This document shows, piece after piece, positions 1 through 8,193 of a DNA stretch of 64,000 nt (the first letter of the stretch is position 1; each line of letters begins with the position of its first letter). The DNA lies in NCBI RefSeq assembly GCF_006065315.1, contig NZ_CP040749.1, forward strand, positions 3,486,501 through 3,550,500, read 5' to 3'. This stretch comes from Aureibaculum algae (GTDB lineage: Bacteria; Bacteroidota; Bacteroidia; Flavobacteriales; Flavobacteriaceae). A program made the translations under genes and the position numbers. The notes under the pieces were generated by a model. The model was not told where the DNA came from and searched no databases. It saw only the letters and a list, made by a program, of their open reading frames with translations.

Positions 1-19
1 AGTTCAATTTACTAAAAAT

Positions 20-1549
20 TTAGTTACTCTTTGTTTCCATCAAGTATTTTTTGACTGCACCAACATATGGATACATTACTATATCATCTTTAAATGCAGG
101 TACAAGATTTCTAACGGCATCAAATAACGTTTTGGTAGTCGATGAAACTTTATCTTGAAATTCTAAATATTCAATAGCTTGTATAATTGTAATCATTTCA
201 ATTGCAACTACTTCAAACCCATTTTCAATTACTTTTTTAGTCATTAATGCTGCATTAGTACCCATACTGACAATATCTTGATTGTCGTTGTTATTTGGAA
301 TACTATGCACGTACATCGGATTAGACAAGGTTTGGCTTTCTGCTGTTGTAGAAGTTGCTGTGAATTGCACACCTTGCATTCCGAAATTTAATCCCAATTG
401 TCCTAAATTAACAAATGGAGGTAGAATATCGTTCAATTTAGAATTTAATAAATAATTCAATTGACGTTCTGCCAACATGGTCATTTTTGTGGTAACAATT
501 TTTAATTTGTCCATTTCTAGAGAAACATAATCACCATGGAAATTGCCACCATGATATACTTGTTGTTTATTAACATCAACTATAGGATTATCATTAGCTG
601 AATTAACCTCTTCAATTAATACTTTTTGTACACTTCTTAAAGTGTCTAAAACAGGACCTAATATTTGCGGTACACAACGTAACGAATAATACTCTTGCAC
701 CTTCTCTTTAAAGACAGTGCTATTTTCATTAGCATTGTATAAATATTCTTCTCTATTTCTTATTAATGAGCTGTCTTTTAAATGCTCTCGCATTCTTTTG
801 GCAACTTCTTGCTGCCCTTTATGTTTTTTAGTGCTGTTTAACTCTTCTGATAAATGATCACTATACGCCTCTACCACTTCATTAATGGCAGATGAACATT
901 TTAACACCCAGTTTAATAATCGTTTGGTATAAATTACATTTACAATACCAATACCTGTCATTACTGAAGTACCGTTAATTAACCCTAACCCTTCACGTAG
1001 TTCAACAGTAATTGGTTTTAACCCTTCAATTTTAAAAACTTCAGCCGTTGGTACACGATCTCCTTTATAAAAAACTTCTCCTTCACCTATCAATACCAAA
1101 GCTAAATGTGCCAATTGTACTAAATCACCACTCGCTCCTACACCACCATGCTCATAAATTAAAGGTGTAATATCTCTATTTATAAATTCTTTCATCAATT
1201 TAACAACCGATGGGTGTACACCAGAATTTCCTAAACTTAAGGTATTTAATCTAGCTAACATTGCTGCTTTTACATACATTTCAGGGATTGGATTACCAAC
1301 ACCAGAGGCATGACTTCTAATTAAGTTATATTGAAGTTGAATTCTATCTTCATCTTTGATTTTGTATTGAGCCATGGGCCCAAATCCGGTATTTACACCA
1401 TAAATCACTTTGTTTTCGGAGAACTCTTTTAAGAAATCAAAACTCTTTTCTACCCTTGTTAGTAAGGTCTTATCAAGTTCAATTTTACTTTTATTAAAAA
1501 TTACTTCGTAAAAATCTTTTAAATCTAATTCTCCTTTAATGTTAAGCAT
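20..1549 (-). CDS. tal: Tyrosine (histidine-type) ammonia-lyase, MIO enzyme
   Basis: A 509-residue HAL/TAL/PAL-family lyase that removes ammonia from an aromatic amino acid without a cofactor. Seen: the MIO-forming Ala-Ser-Gly at residues 139-141 inside GGVGASGDLVQLAHLAL, the catalytic Tyr50 in YGVNTGFG, the SH pair near residue 80, and the C-terminal NPMYVHSIPNNNDNQD block. From memory the whole protein follows the tyrosine ammonia-lyase of Flavobacterium johnsoniae (FjTAL) much more closely than classical HutH, so the likely reaction is tyrosine to 4-coumarate, the starter of flexirubin/aryl-polyene pigments (inference). It is divergent from a halogenase-like gene 93 bp away, which fits a pigment cluster rather than a hut operon. 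hutI lies 60 kb away. Histidine as substrate cannot be excluded from sequence alone. Confidence 0.85.
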   Translation of the reverse strand: MLNIKGELDLKDFYEVIFNKSKIELDKTLLTRVEKSFDFLKEFSENKVIYGVNTGFGPMAQYKIKDEDRIQLQYNLIRSHASGVGNPIPEMYVKAAMLARLNTLSLGNSGVHPSVVKLMKEFINRDITPLIYEHGGVGASGDLVQLAHLALVLIGEGEVFYKGDRVPTAEVFKIEGLKPITVELREGLGLINGTSVMTGIGIVNVIYTKRLLNWVLKCSSAINEVVEAYSDHLSEELNSTKKHKGQQEVAKRMREHLKDSSLIRNREEYLYNANENSTVFKEKVQEYYSLRCVPQILGPVLDTLRSVQKVLIEEVNSANDNPIVDVNKQQVYHGGNFHGDYVSLEMDKLKIVTTKMTMLAERQLNYLLNSKLNDILPPFVNLGQLGLNFGMQGVQFTATSTTAESQTLSNPMYVHSIPNNNDNQDIVSMGTNAALMTKKVIENGFEVVAIEMITIIQAIEYLEFQDKVSSTTKTLFDAVRNLVPAFKDDIVMYPYVGAVKKYLMETKSN

Positions 1550-1611
1550 TCACTACAGGGTTTATTGGTAAATAATTCACTTTTTTGATATATTGAAGCG
1601 ACAAATTTAAT

Positions 1612-1619
1612 ATTTTTAC
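1612..1619 (-). promoter_or_regulatory. -7 box for the ammonia-lyase gene
   Basis: CAAATTTA on the + strand, i.e. TAAATTTG on the coding strand, an exact match to the Bacteroidota -7 consensus TAnnTTTG. It would start a transcript near 1605 with a leader of about 55 nt. No clear -33 TTG at the ideal distance. Confidence 0.5.
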
Positions 1620-1642
1620 ACAGAACTTAGTCAAAATTAGTA

Positions 1643-2881
1643 ATGAATACAGAAAATGTAGATGTTTTAATTATTGGAGCAGGTCCTTCCGGATGTGTTT
1701 CTGCTGCCTATTTACATAAAAAAGGATTATCAGTTCTAGTGGTTGAAAAATCTAAATTCCCAAGATTTGTAATAGGTGAAAGTTTATTACCAAAGTCAAT
1801 GGAACACTTTAAAGAAGTTGGTCTTTTTGACTGTTTAGATGCCATGAATTTTGAAAAAAAACGAGGTGCACGTTTTATACGTGGAGAAGAAGTTTGTCTT
1901 TTTGATTTTAGTAAAAAATATACTGAGGGTTGGGACTGGACTTGGCAAGCACCTAGAGCAGATTTTGACAAAGCCTTGGCGGATGAAATTGTAAGAAAAG
2001 GTGTGCCTATTGCTTTTGAATGGGCCGTTACTGATATTGAGTTTGATGGTACCAACTCAAAAACTACCATTAAAAACGAGAGCGGAGAAGAAAAAATAAT
2101 CAATGCCAAACATGTTATAGATTCTAGCGGATATGGTAGAGTTTTACCAAGATTGTTAGATTTAGACAAACCCTCTACCCTACCAAAACATTCCTCTATT
2201 TTCACGCACGTAATTGATACGAATAGACCCGAAGGAACTGAAGGTACGCTCATTACTTTTGATATTGTAAAGCCACAGGTTTGGCTATGGGTTATCCCTT
2301 TTTCAAATGGAAAAACAAGTTTAGGTATTGTAGGCCCCACAGAATTTATTGAATCTTATAAAGGAAATACTTCAGAAATGTTTTCTGAAATGCTTAAACT
2401 ATCTACACATTATTATGATAGATTTAAGGATGTAGATTTTGAATTTGATCCTATCTGTATTAAAAACTATTCAAAATCAGTTACCCAATTGTATGGTGAT
2501 GGTTATGTGTTAACAGGAAATAGTTCTGAATTTTTAGATCCTGTTTTCTCGTCTGGTGTGGCGTTTGCTACAGAGTCTTCTTTATTGGCTGCTAAATTAG
2601 TAGAGCGACAATTAAAAGGCGAAAGTGTAGATTGGGAAAATGAATATACCAATTATATTAAAAAAGGTGTAAATGTATTTTCTACGTATGTGAAAGAATG
2701 GTACACAGAAAATTTACAAACATTATTTTTTCACAGGCCTGAAAATCCCGACGTTAAAGAAAAAATTTGTGCTGTTTTAGCAGGTTATGTCTGGGATGAA
2801 ACGAATCCTTTTGTAAAAAAACACGATAGAGCCGTAAGCTCTATGGCCCATTTAATTGATATGGAAAAAAACCTCCCTTAA
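1643..2881 (+). CDS. FAD-dependent monooxygenase / halogenase-like protein
   Basis: A 412-residue flavoprotein of the tryptophan-halogenase/CmlS-like superfamily. Seen: the FAD dinucleotide motif GAGPSG (residues 12-17), FPRFVIGESLLP (39-50), a KRGARF segment (73-78) resembling the KxGAxF stretch that carries the halogenase lysine, the WLWVIP form of the WxWxIP motif (214-219), and NSSEFLDPVFSSGVAFA (293-309). Known: WxWxIP marks flavin-dependent halogenases as opposed to simple hydroxylases. Inferred: it halogenates or hydroxylates the aryl head group of a flexirubin-type pigment, since it sits divergently beside a tyrosine ammonia-lyase. No partner flavin reductase is visible in the window. 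The reaction is not settled; a ring hydroxylase of the same fold is the main alternative. Confidence 0.72.
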   Translation: MNTENVDVLIIGAGPSGCVSAAYLHKKGLSVLVVEKSKFPRFVIGESLLPKSMEHFKEVGLFDCLDAMNFEKKRGARFIRGEEVCLFDFSKKYTEGWDWTWQAPRADFDKALADEIVRKGVPIAFEWAVTDIEFDGTNSKTTIKNESGEEKIINAKHVIDSSGYGRVLPRLLDLDKPSTLPKHSSIFTHVIDTNRPEGTEGTLITFDIVKPQVWLWVIPFSNGKTSLGIVGPTEFIESYKGNTSEMFSEMLKLSTHYYDRFKDVDFEFDPICIKNYSKSVTQLYGDGYVLTGNSSEFLDPVFSSGVAFATESSLLAAKLVERQLKGESVDWENEYTNYIKKGVNVFSTYVKEWYTENLQTLFFHRPENPDVKEKICAVLAGYVWDETNPFVKKHDRAVSSMAHLIDMEKNLP

Positions 2882-2924
2882 CTTAATCTCAAAATCATTA
2901 ATTAAGAGTAAAAGGTGTTACAGT

Positions 2925-2995
2925 TGTCAGGTTGAGCGAAGTCGAAACCTAAATAGATATACACGAGATAAATTCTCGACTCCGATTGAACTGAC
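2925..2995. repeat. Imperfect inverted intergenic repeat (GAGCGAAGTCGA type)
   Basis: Left arm at 2925-2948 (GTCAGGTTGAGCGAAGTCGA core) and right arm at 2973-2995 (TCTCGACTCCGATTGAACTG core) are imperfect inverted copies. A diverged relative lies at 15938-16004. Elements with this core are common between genes in flavobacteria. It fills most of the 185-bp gap after the halogenase-like gene. Confidence 0.6.
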
Positions 2996-3066
2996 CAGAA
3001 TTTACTTTAACGAAACGACATTGCCGCATATAGAATTATTGTTTTTTATATCATGAATCCTATTCA

Positions 3067-3843
3067 TTACAACGCAACTGTTTTATCAATCGCTCTTAGT
3101 TCTACTTTTAACTCTTGAAACATATTTACAATACTACTTAGTTTCAACTCTTCTTTACTGTATTCTTGAGTATTAATACAACAGGTGAATTTCCATACTT
3201 CTAATACTTCTTCTATTTTCACTTCATAAGGAGCGTATCTTTTATTATCAGAATACAACAGCAAACTTTTCCGATCTTTAATTCTATTATAAACACGCTT
3301 ATAAACCAACCCATCGTCTTTGGTCAATACGATATAGGTTCTACCATCTTTTACATCTTCAATATCTTCTACATACTTAGCTACGATAAAAGAACCATCT
3401 TTTACGGGTAACATAGAATCTCCTTTTATAGGAAATGCTCTGTGCGTGCCTGTAGGCAGAAAAGGCAAGTTGAATTTCTGTAAATGCTCTATATATTCAG
3501 GGTCAGAATAGCCGTTTAAATAACCCGCGGAAGCCTCTATGGTTACTACTTCTATAAGCTCTTCATTATGTTCATTAACACTTATAGGAAATAAGACTCT
3601 TTTATTCCCAATATCTATAAATGATAAATCTTTCGTTTTTCTTAAATCGACTTTAATCAAGGTATCTATCGGAATCTTTATATACTTAGACAAATCAATT
3701 AATTTATCAATTGAAGGTTCTGTTCTACCCGACTCAAAAGAGGCGATCATGGCTCTTGACCATTCTAATTCTTCGGCAAAAAACTCTTGCGAAAAAGTCT
3801 TTAATTCCCTTAAGTGACGAATGTTTGTTGCAATATAATTCAT
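3067..3843 (-). CDS. XRE-HTH / S24 peptidase self-cleaving repressor (LexA-like)
   Basis: A 258-residue repressor. Residues 5-65 form an XRE-type helix-turn-helix (SQEFFAEELEWSRAMIASFESGRTEPS). Residues about 100-210 are a LexA/UmuD-type S24 domain: putative autocleavage site Ala106-Gly107 (EASAGYL), nucleophile Ser143 in GDSML, general base Lys182 in VYKRV; the spacings resemble LexA. Known: such repressors cleave themselves when RecA is activated by DNA damage. It is divergent from dnaE2-like and Y-family polymerase genes, and the 158-bp gap carries two matching palindromes on the two promoters, so it probably represses both itself and the polymerase operon (inference). A phage-type CI repressor is the alternative, but no phage genes flank it. 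Confidence 0.85.
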   Translation of the reverse strand: MNYIATNIRHLRELKTFSQEFFAEELEWSRAMIASFESGRTEPSIDKLIDLSKYIKIPIDTLIKVDLRKTKDLSFIDIGNKRVLFPISVNEHNEELIEVVTIEASAGYLNGYSDPEYIEHLQKFNLPFLPTGTHRAFPIKGDSMLPVKDGSFIVAKYVEDIEDVKDGRTYIVLTKDDGLVYKRVYNRIKDRKSLLLYSDNKRYAPYEVKIEEVLEVWKFTCCINTQEYSKEELKLSSIVNMFQELKVELRAIDKTVAL

Positions 3844-3934
3844 CTGTTATTTTATATTTTTTTATCTGTCAGATGGAATTCGCTATTTAAAATCTGAGCA
3901 TTATATTAGAATTTTAGATAGTTTATTTCATAAT

Positions 3935-3949
3935 GTTTCAAAATTAAAC
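3935..3949. promoter_or_regulatory. Candidate operator 1, overlapping the repressor -7 box
   Basis: A 15-bp palindrome-like site GTTTCAAAATTAAAC. It has the same outer GTTT...AAAC and the same length as the perfect palindrome at 3957-3971, centred 22 bp (two helical turns) away. Positions 3939-3946 inside it read CAAAATTA, i.e. TAATTTTG on the minus strand, an exact TAnnTTTG -7 box for the S24 repressor gene. Occupancy would block repressor transcription (autoregulation, inferred). Confidence 0.55.
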
Positions 3950-3956
3950 AATAATT

Positions 3957-3971
3957 GTTTCATAATGAAAC
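3957..3971. promoter_or_regulatory. Candidate operator 2, abutting the dnaE2 -7 box
   Basis: Perfect 15-bp palindrome GTTTCATAATGAAAC (7-1-7) ending exactly where the -7 box of the polymerase operon begins (3972). A further partial copy, TTTCATAATG, lies at 3926-3935. The spacing to operator 1 suggests cooperative binding of two repressor dimers on one face of the DNA (inference). Confidence 0.6.
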
Positions 3972-3979
3972 TAAATTTG
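3972..3979 (+). promoter_or_regulatory. -7 box of the dnaE2-like / Y-polymerase operon
   Basis: TAAATTTG, exact TAnnTTTG match, directly after the palindrome 3957-3971. The expected start near 3986 would give a short leader of about 16 nt before the GTG at 4002. Confidence 0.55.
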
Positions 3980-4001
3980 TAAAAAATTATAAAAAATAAA
4001 C

Positions 4002-6974
4002 GTGTACCTCAATTGTCATACATATTATAGCCTCCGTTACGGCACTATAAGTCCAGAAAACTTATTGGATTTAGCAGTTAGAAACAACTTGCATACCATT
4101 GCCCTGACGGATATTAACAGCACTTCGGCATGTTTAGATCTTGTGCGTTTATCATTAGAAAAAAAAATTAAACCTGTTTTAGGTGTTGATTTCAGAGATG
4201 GAGTAGAACAAAAGTTTATAGTCTTGGCAAAAAACAATGCTGGTTTTCAAAAAATCAACACTTATCTCTCTACTTTTTTACATGATAAAACCTTAAAAAT
4301 CCCAGAGCAACCTAAATACATCAATGATACTTTTGTTATTTATCCTTTTGAAAAAGATAAAGATTACATTCTAAAAGAAAATGAATATTTAGGCATTAAA
4401 CCCAAAGACCTCAACCATTTAAAGTTTTCAAAATGGAATAACAGTCGTGAAAAACTGGTGGTATTACAGACCGTTTCTTTTCAGGATAAAAAAGACTTTA
4501 ACACTCACCGACTCTTACGAGCTATTGACAACAATACCTTATTAAGCAAGCTCCCTTCAAGCGAACAAGGAGCCGAGACAGATCTATTATTATCGCTCAG
4601 TACACTAAAACTTATTTATGCTGATTATCCTGAATTAATTAAAAATACCGAAAAATTATTAGACAATTGCACAATTGATTTTGACTTCTCTCAAAAGGTT
4701 CCTAATAACCAAAAATCGTATACCAATAGTGAAAATTTAGATTATCGCTTATTAGAAAAACTCACCTATGAAGGATTGAATTATCGCTATCAAAATCCCG
4801 ATGAAACAATTTACAATCGGATAAAAAAAGAATTAGATATTGTCAAACAAAAAGGCTTTGTCTCTTATTTTTTAATCAATTGGAAAATCCTCAAATATGC
4901 CCGTAGCAAAGGCTATTTCTATGTAGGCCGTGGTAGTGGTGCCAATAGTATTGTAGCATACCTTTTAAGAATTACAGATGTTGACCCTGTGGAGTTAGAC
5001 TTGTATTTTGAACGTTTTATCAATCTTTATCGTAAAAATCCACCTGATTTTGATATTGATTTTTCATGGACAGACCGTGATGATATTACTCAATTTATTT
5101 TTAAACGTTTTAAAAACACAGCATTAATAGCTGTTTACAACACTTTTAAATTCAGGGCTTCTGTGAGAGAACTGGGTAAGGTTTTTGGGTTACCGAAATC
5201 AGAAATGGATATATTAACCAGAGGAAAATATAATTTTAATACGTTAGATAAATTATCACAATTGGTAATTACCTACAGCAAATATATTCAAGGATTTCCC
5301 AACTATTTAGGCATACATGCAGGTGGAATTTTAATTTCAGAAAAACCAATTCATTATTACTGTGCAACCTTTTTCCCTCCAAAAGGATTTGCCACCACAC
5401 AATTTGATATGGTAGTTGCCGAAGATATTGGCTTGTATAAATTCGATATTTTAAGTCAACGCGGGTTGGGTAAAATAAAAGATACTGTTGAAATTGTTAA
5501 CCATAATTATCCTGAAAAAGAAGCCATAGACATTCATGATATCAAACGATTTAAAGAAGACAAACAGATTAAGTACCTGCTTAAAAATGCCAAAGCTATT
5601 GGTTGTTTTTATGTAGAATCTCCAGCCATGCGAATGTTACTGAAGAAATTACAAGTTGACAATTATTTAGGCTTGGTAGCTGCTAGTTCTGTAATACGTC
5701 CTGGTGTAGCAAAATCGGGTATGATGCGAGAATACATTTTACGATATCGGTATCCGGAACGTAGAAAAGAAGCACATCCGGTACTTTTAAACATTATGCC
5801 CGAAACTTATGGTGTAATGGTCTATCAAGAAGATGTAATTAAAGTTGCCCATTATTTTGGCGGATTAACCCTAAGCGAAGCAGATATGTTACGTCGCGGA
5901 ATGTCAGGTAAGTTCCGCTCTCGAGATGAATTTTTAAAAGTAAAACAATTGTTTTTTGACAATTGTAAAAAAGATAGTAAACCAGAAACCTTAACCAGTG
6001 AAATCTGGCGACAAATTGAAAGTTTTGCTGGCTATGCTTTTGCTAAGGGACATTCCGCTTCATATGCTGTTGAAAGTTACCAAAGCCTCTTTTTAAAAGC
6101 GTACTACCCTATTGAATATATGGTAGCCACCTTAAATAATGGTGGTGGATTTTATAGTGTAGAACTCTATGTACATGAGGCCAGAATGCACGGAGCTATT
6201 ATCGAAGCTCCGTGCATTAACACCAGTTATAATCAAACAATTGTACGTGGTAAAACCATTTATTTGGGATATGGTTTTTTGCAATCTTTTGAATCTAATA
6301 CCATTAAAAAAATCCTTTTAGAACGAGAAAAAAATGGATTATTTAAAAGCTTGAATAACTTTATAGAACGTGTTTCTATTTCAGTAGAACAAATTTCCAT
6401 CTTAATAAAAATTAATGCTTTTCGATTTACAGGAATAAATAAACGCGAATTACTATGGCAAGCACATTTAAAAATAAGTAAAGTACCATTACAAGAAGAT
6501 CGTATTACTTTATTTAAAACAGAGCGTATTTCTTATAAAACTCCAGAACTGAAAAGTACTGAGTTAGAGAATGCCTTTGACGAATTTGAATTGCTAGGCT
6601 TCCCATTGTGTAATCCTTTTAAATTATTGACAAAGCCTCAATATAATAATTCAAGGGCTAGACATTTACCGCATTATAAAAACAAAACGATAGCGATTGA
6701 AGGCTATTTAGTAACTACAAAACGTACGTCAACATCAAATAGCAAGACCATGTATTTCGGTACGTTTTTAGATCGTGATGGCGATTTTATAGACACCGTA
6801 CATTTTCCGCCCGCAGCAATAAAATATCCCTTTAGGGGAAAAGGTATTTATGCTATTATCGGCAAAGTACTAGAAGAGTTTGATTGCATAAATATAGAAG
6901 TTAGTTCTATGCACAGACTAGCTATTATTGAAGACCCGAGGTATTCAGACAAACCGAAATCAATTACAACATGA
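4002..6974 (+). CDS. dnaE2: DnaE2-like (ImuC-type) DNA polymerase III alpha subunit
   Basis: A 990-residue C-family polymerase, shorter than replicative DnaE (about 1160). Seen: N-terminal PHP domain (1-100) with an altered first metal motif (NCHTYYS, where a His-x-His is usual); catalytic PDFDIDF with Asp351 and Asp353; the third carboxylate region YKFDILSQRGLGKI; helix-hairpin-helix region; GYAFAKGHSASYAVESYQ; a C-terminal OB fold (IEGYLVTTKRTS). It lacks the tau-binding C-terminal extension. The start is GTG at 4002: an in-frame stop at 3990-3992 rules out anything upstream. It overlaps the next polymerase gene by 4 bp (ATGA). Known: DnaE2/ImuC performs error-prone translesion synthesis under SOS control. 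The adjoining S24 repressor and operators support damage-inducible expression here. Confidence 0.88.
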   Translation: MYLNCHTYYSLRYGTISPENLLDLAVRNNLHTIALTDINSTSACLDLVRLSLEKKIKPVLGVDFRDGVEQKFIVLAKNNAGFQKINTYLSTFLHDKTLKIPEQPKYINDTFVIYPFEKDKDYILKENEYLGIKPKDLNHLKFSKWNNSREKLVVLQTVSFQDKKDFNTHRLLRAIDNNTLLSKLPSSEQGAETDLLLSLSTLKLIYADYPELIKNTEKLLDNCTIDFDFSQKVPNNQKSYTNSENLDYRLLEKLTYEGLNYRYQNPDETIYNRIKKELDIVKQKGFVSYFLINWKILKYARSKGYFYVGRGSGANSIVAYLLRITDVDPVELDLYFERFINLYRKNPPDFDIDFSWTDRDDITQFIFKRFKNTALIAVYNTFKFRASVRELGKVFGLPKSEMDILTRGKYNFNTLDKLSQLVITYSKYIQGFPNYLGIHAGGILISEKPIHYYCATFFPPKGFATTQFDMVVAEDIGLYKFDILSQRGLGKIKDTVEIVNHNYPEKEAIDIHDIKRFKEDKQIKYLLKNAKAIGCFYVESPAMRMLLKKLQVDNYLGLVAASSVIRPGVAKSGMMREYILRYRYPERRKEAHPVLLNIMPETYGVMVYQEDVIKVAHYFGGLTLSEADMLRRGMSGKFRSRDEFLKVKQLFFDNCKKDSKPETLTSEIWRQIESFAGYAFAKGHSASYAVESYQSLFLKAYYPIEYMVATLNNGGGFYSVELYVHEARMHGAIIEAPCINTSYNQTIVRGKTIYLGYGFLQSFESNTIKKILLEREKNGLFKSLNNFIERVSISVEQISILIKINAFRFTGINKRELLWQAHLKISKVPLQEDRITLFKTERISYKTPELKSTELENAFDEFELLGFPLCNPFKLLTKPQYNNSRARHLPHYKNKTIAIEGYLVTTKRTSTSNSKTMYFGTFLDRDGDFIDTVHFPPAAIKYPFRGKGIYAIIGKVLEEFDCINIEVSSMHRLAIIEDPRYSDKPKSITT

Positions 6975-8191
6975 CACAAAGAGACAGAGCTATTGTACAT
7001 ATGGATTTAGACACCTTTTTTGTGTCTTGTGAACGCTTATTAGACAATCGACTAAAAGGTAAACCCGTATTAATTGGCGGTACTTCTGATCGAGGTGTTG
7101 TAGCATCGTGCAGTTACGAAGCTAGAAAATTTGGCATCCATTCTGCTATGCCTATGCGTATGGCAAAACAGTTATGCCCTGAAGCAATTGTACTAAGAGG
7201 TAACTCTGGTATTTACACTAAATTTTCGCAAAATGTAACCGAAGTCATTAAAGAAAGTGTGCCTTTATATGAAAAAAGCTCTATTGATGAGTTTTATATT
7301 GACCTTACGGGAATGGATAAGTTTTTTGGATGTCATCAATTAGCAAGTGAATTAAGACAACGCATTATGAAAGAAACAGGGTTGCCTATTTCTTTTGGAT
7401 TGTCCATTAATAAAACCGTGTCAAAAATTGCTACAGGCGAAGCCAAACCCGATAATCAAATTCAGATTATAAAGGGAACCGAAAAACCTTTTTTAGCCCC
7501 ATTATCTATTCGGAAAATACCAATGGTAGGTGAAGTTACTTACAAATCATTATGCGATTTAGGTATCAAACGTATTATAACCGTACAAGAAATGCCCATG
7601 CAATTGATGCATAAAGTATTGGGTAAAAATGGCTTGAGTATTTGGAAAAAAGCCAATGGTATTGACAACAGTCCTGTAATACAATACCACGAACGGAAAT
7701 CAATTTCTACCGAACGTACTTTTAACAAAGACACTACTGATGTTGAAAAATTAAGAAGTATTATTATAGCTATGACTGAAAATTTGGCATATCAGCTAAG
7801 ACGGGGGCATAAATTAACGGCTTGTGTTACTTTTAAGATACGCTATTCTGATTTTCAAACTTACACCCAACAAAAAAGAATTTCTTATAGTTCTTTAGAC
7901 AGTTCTATTTTACCCGTGGTATTAGACTTATTTAAAAAACTGTATAACAGACGGTTATTAGTACGATTAATTGGTGTTAAGTTTAGTCATTTGGTTGAAG
8001 GCGGACATCAAATCAACTTATTTGAAGATGATGAGAAATTAATAAATTTAAGTACCGCCATAGATAAAATGCGTGAACGCTATGGTGACCGTTCCGTGGT
8101 TAGTGCAAGTGGTATGGAAGCCAAAAGCATTAGTAGATGGAATCCCTTTACCGGAGAACCACCACCATTGTTACCTAATAGGCGGAGATAA
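6971..8191 (+). CDS. dinB: Y-family DNA polymerase (DinB/Pol IV-like), catalytically intact
   Basis: A 406-residue translesion polymerase. Seen: Asp12 in HMDLDTFF, Asp106-Glu107 in SSIDEFYIDL, so all three metal-binding carboxylates are present; thumb HhH region (about 180-220); little-finger domain (about 240-345); a beta-clamp motif QINLF at 347-351; a Pro-rich, basic tail ending PNRRR. ATGA overlap with the upstream dnaE2 stop means translational coupling. In the classical imuA-imuB-dnaE2 cassette the Y-family member ImuB has lost these catalytic residues; here they are retained, so this protein may both synthesise and tether the DnaE2 partner to the clamp (inference). UmuC-like naming is possible, but no umuD is present; the S24 repressor is the nearest thing. 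Confidence 0.88.
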   Translation: MTQRDRAIVHMDLDTFFVSCERLLDNRLKGKPVLIGGTSDRGVVASCSYEARKFGIHSAMPMRMAKQLCPEAIVLRGNSGIYTKFSQNVTEVIKESVPLYEKSSIDEFYIDLTGMDKFFGCHQLASELRQRIMKETGLPISFGLSINKTVSKIATGEAKPDNQIQIIKGTEKPFLAPLSIRKIPMVGEVTYKSLCDLGIKRIITVQEMPMQLMHKVLGKNGLSIWKKANGIDNSPVIQYHERKSISTERTFNKDTTDVEKLRSIIIAMTENLAYQLRRGHKLTACVTFKIRYSDFQTYTQQKRISYSSLDSSILPVVLDLFKKLYNRRLLVRLIGVKFSHLVEGGHQINLFEDDEKLINLSTAIDKMRERYGDRSVVSASGMEAKSISRWNPFTGEPPPLLPNRRR

Positions 8192-8193
8192 AA

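Noticed and set aside
20..1549. Ammonia-lyase as HutH partner of hutI
   Set aside because: The sequence follows the flavobacterial tyrosine ammonia-lyase, and hutI is 60 kb away with no other hut gene nearby. Histidine activity is not excluded.
2856..3056. 66-residue + strand frame at the end of the halogenase-like gene
   Set aside because: It overlaps the 3' end of a good gene and then runs through the inverted intergenic repeat; composition is not protein-like.
3067..3843. S24 repressor as a prophage CI gene
   Set aside because: No integrase, structural or lysis genes around it; it is divergent from polymerase genes and shares operators with them.
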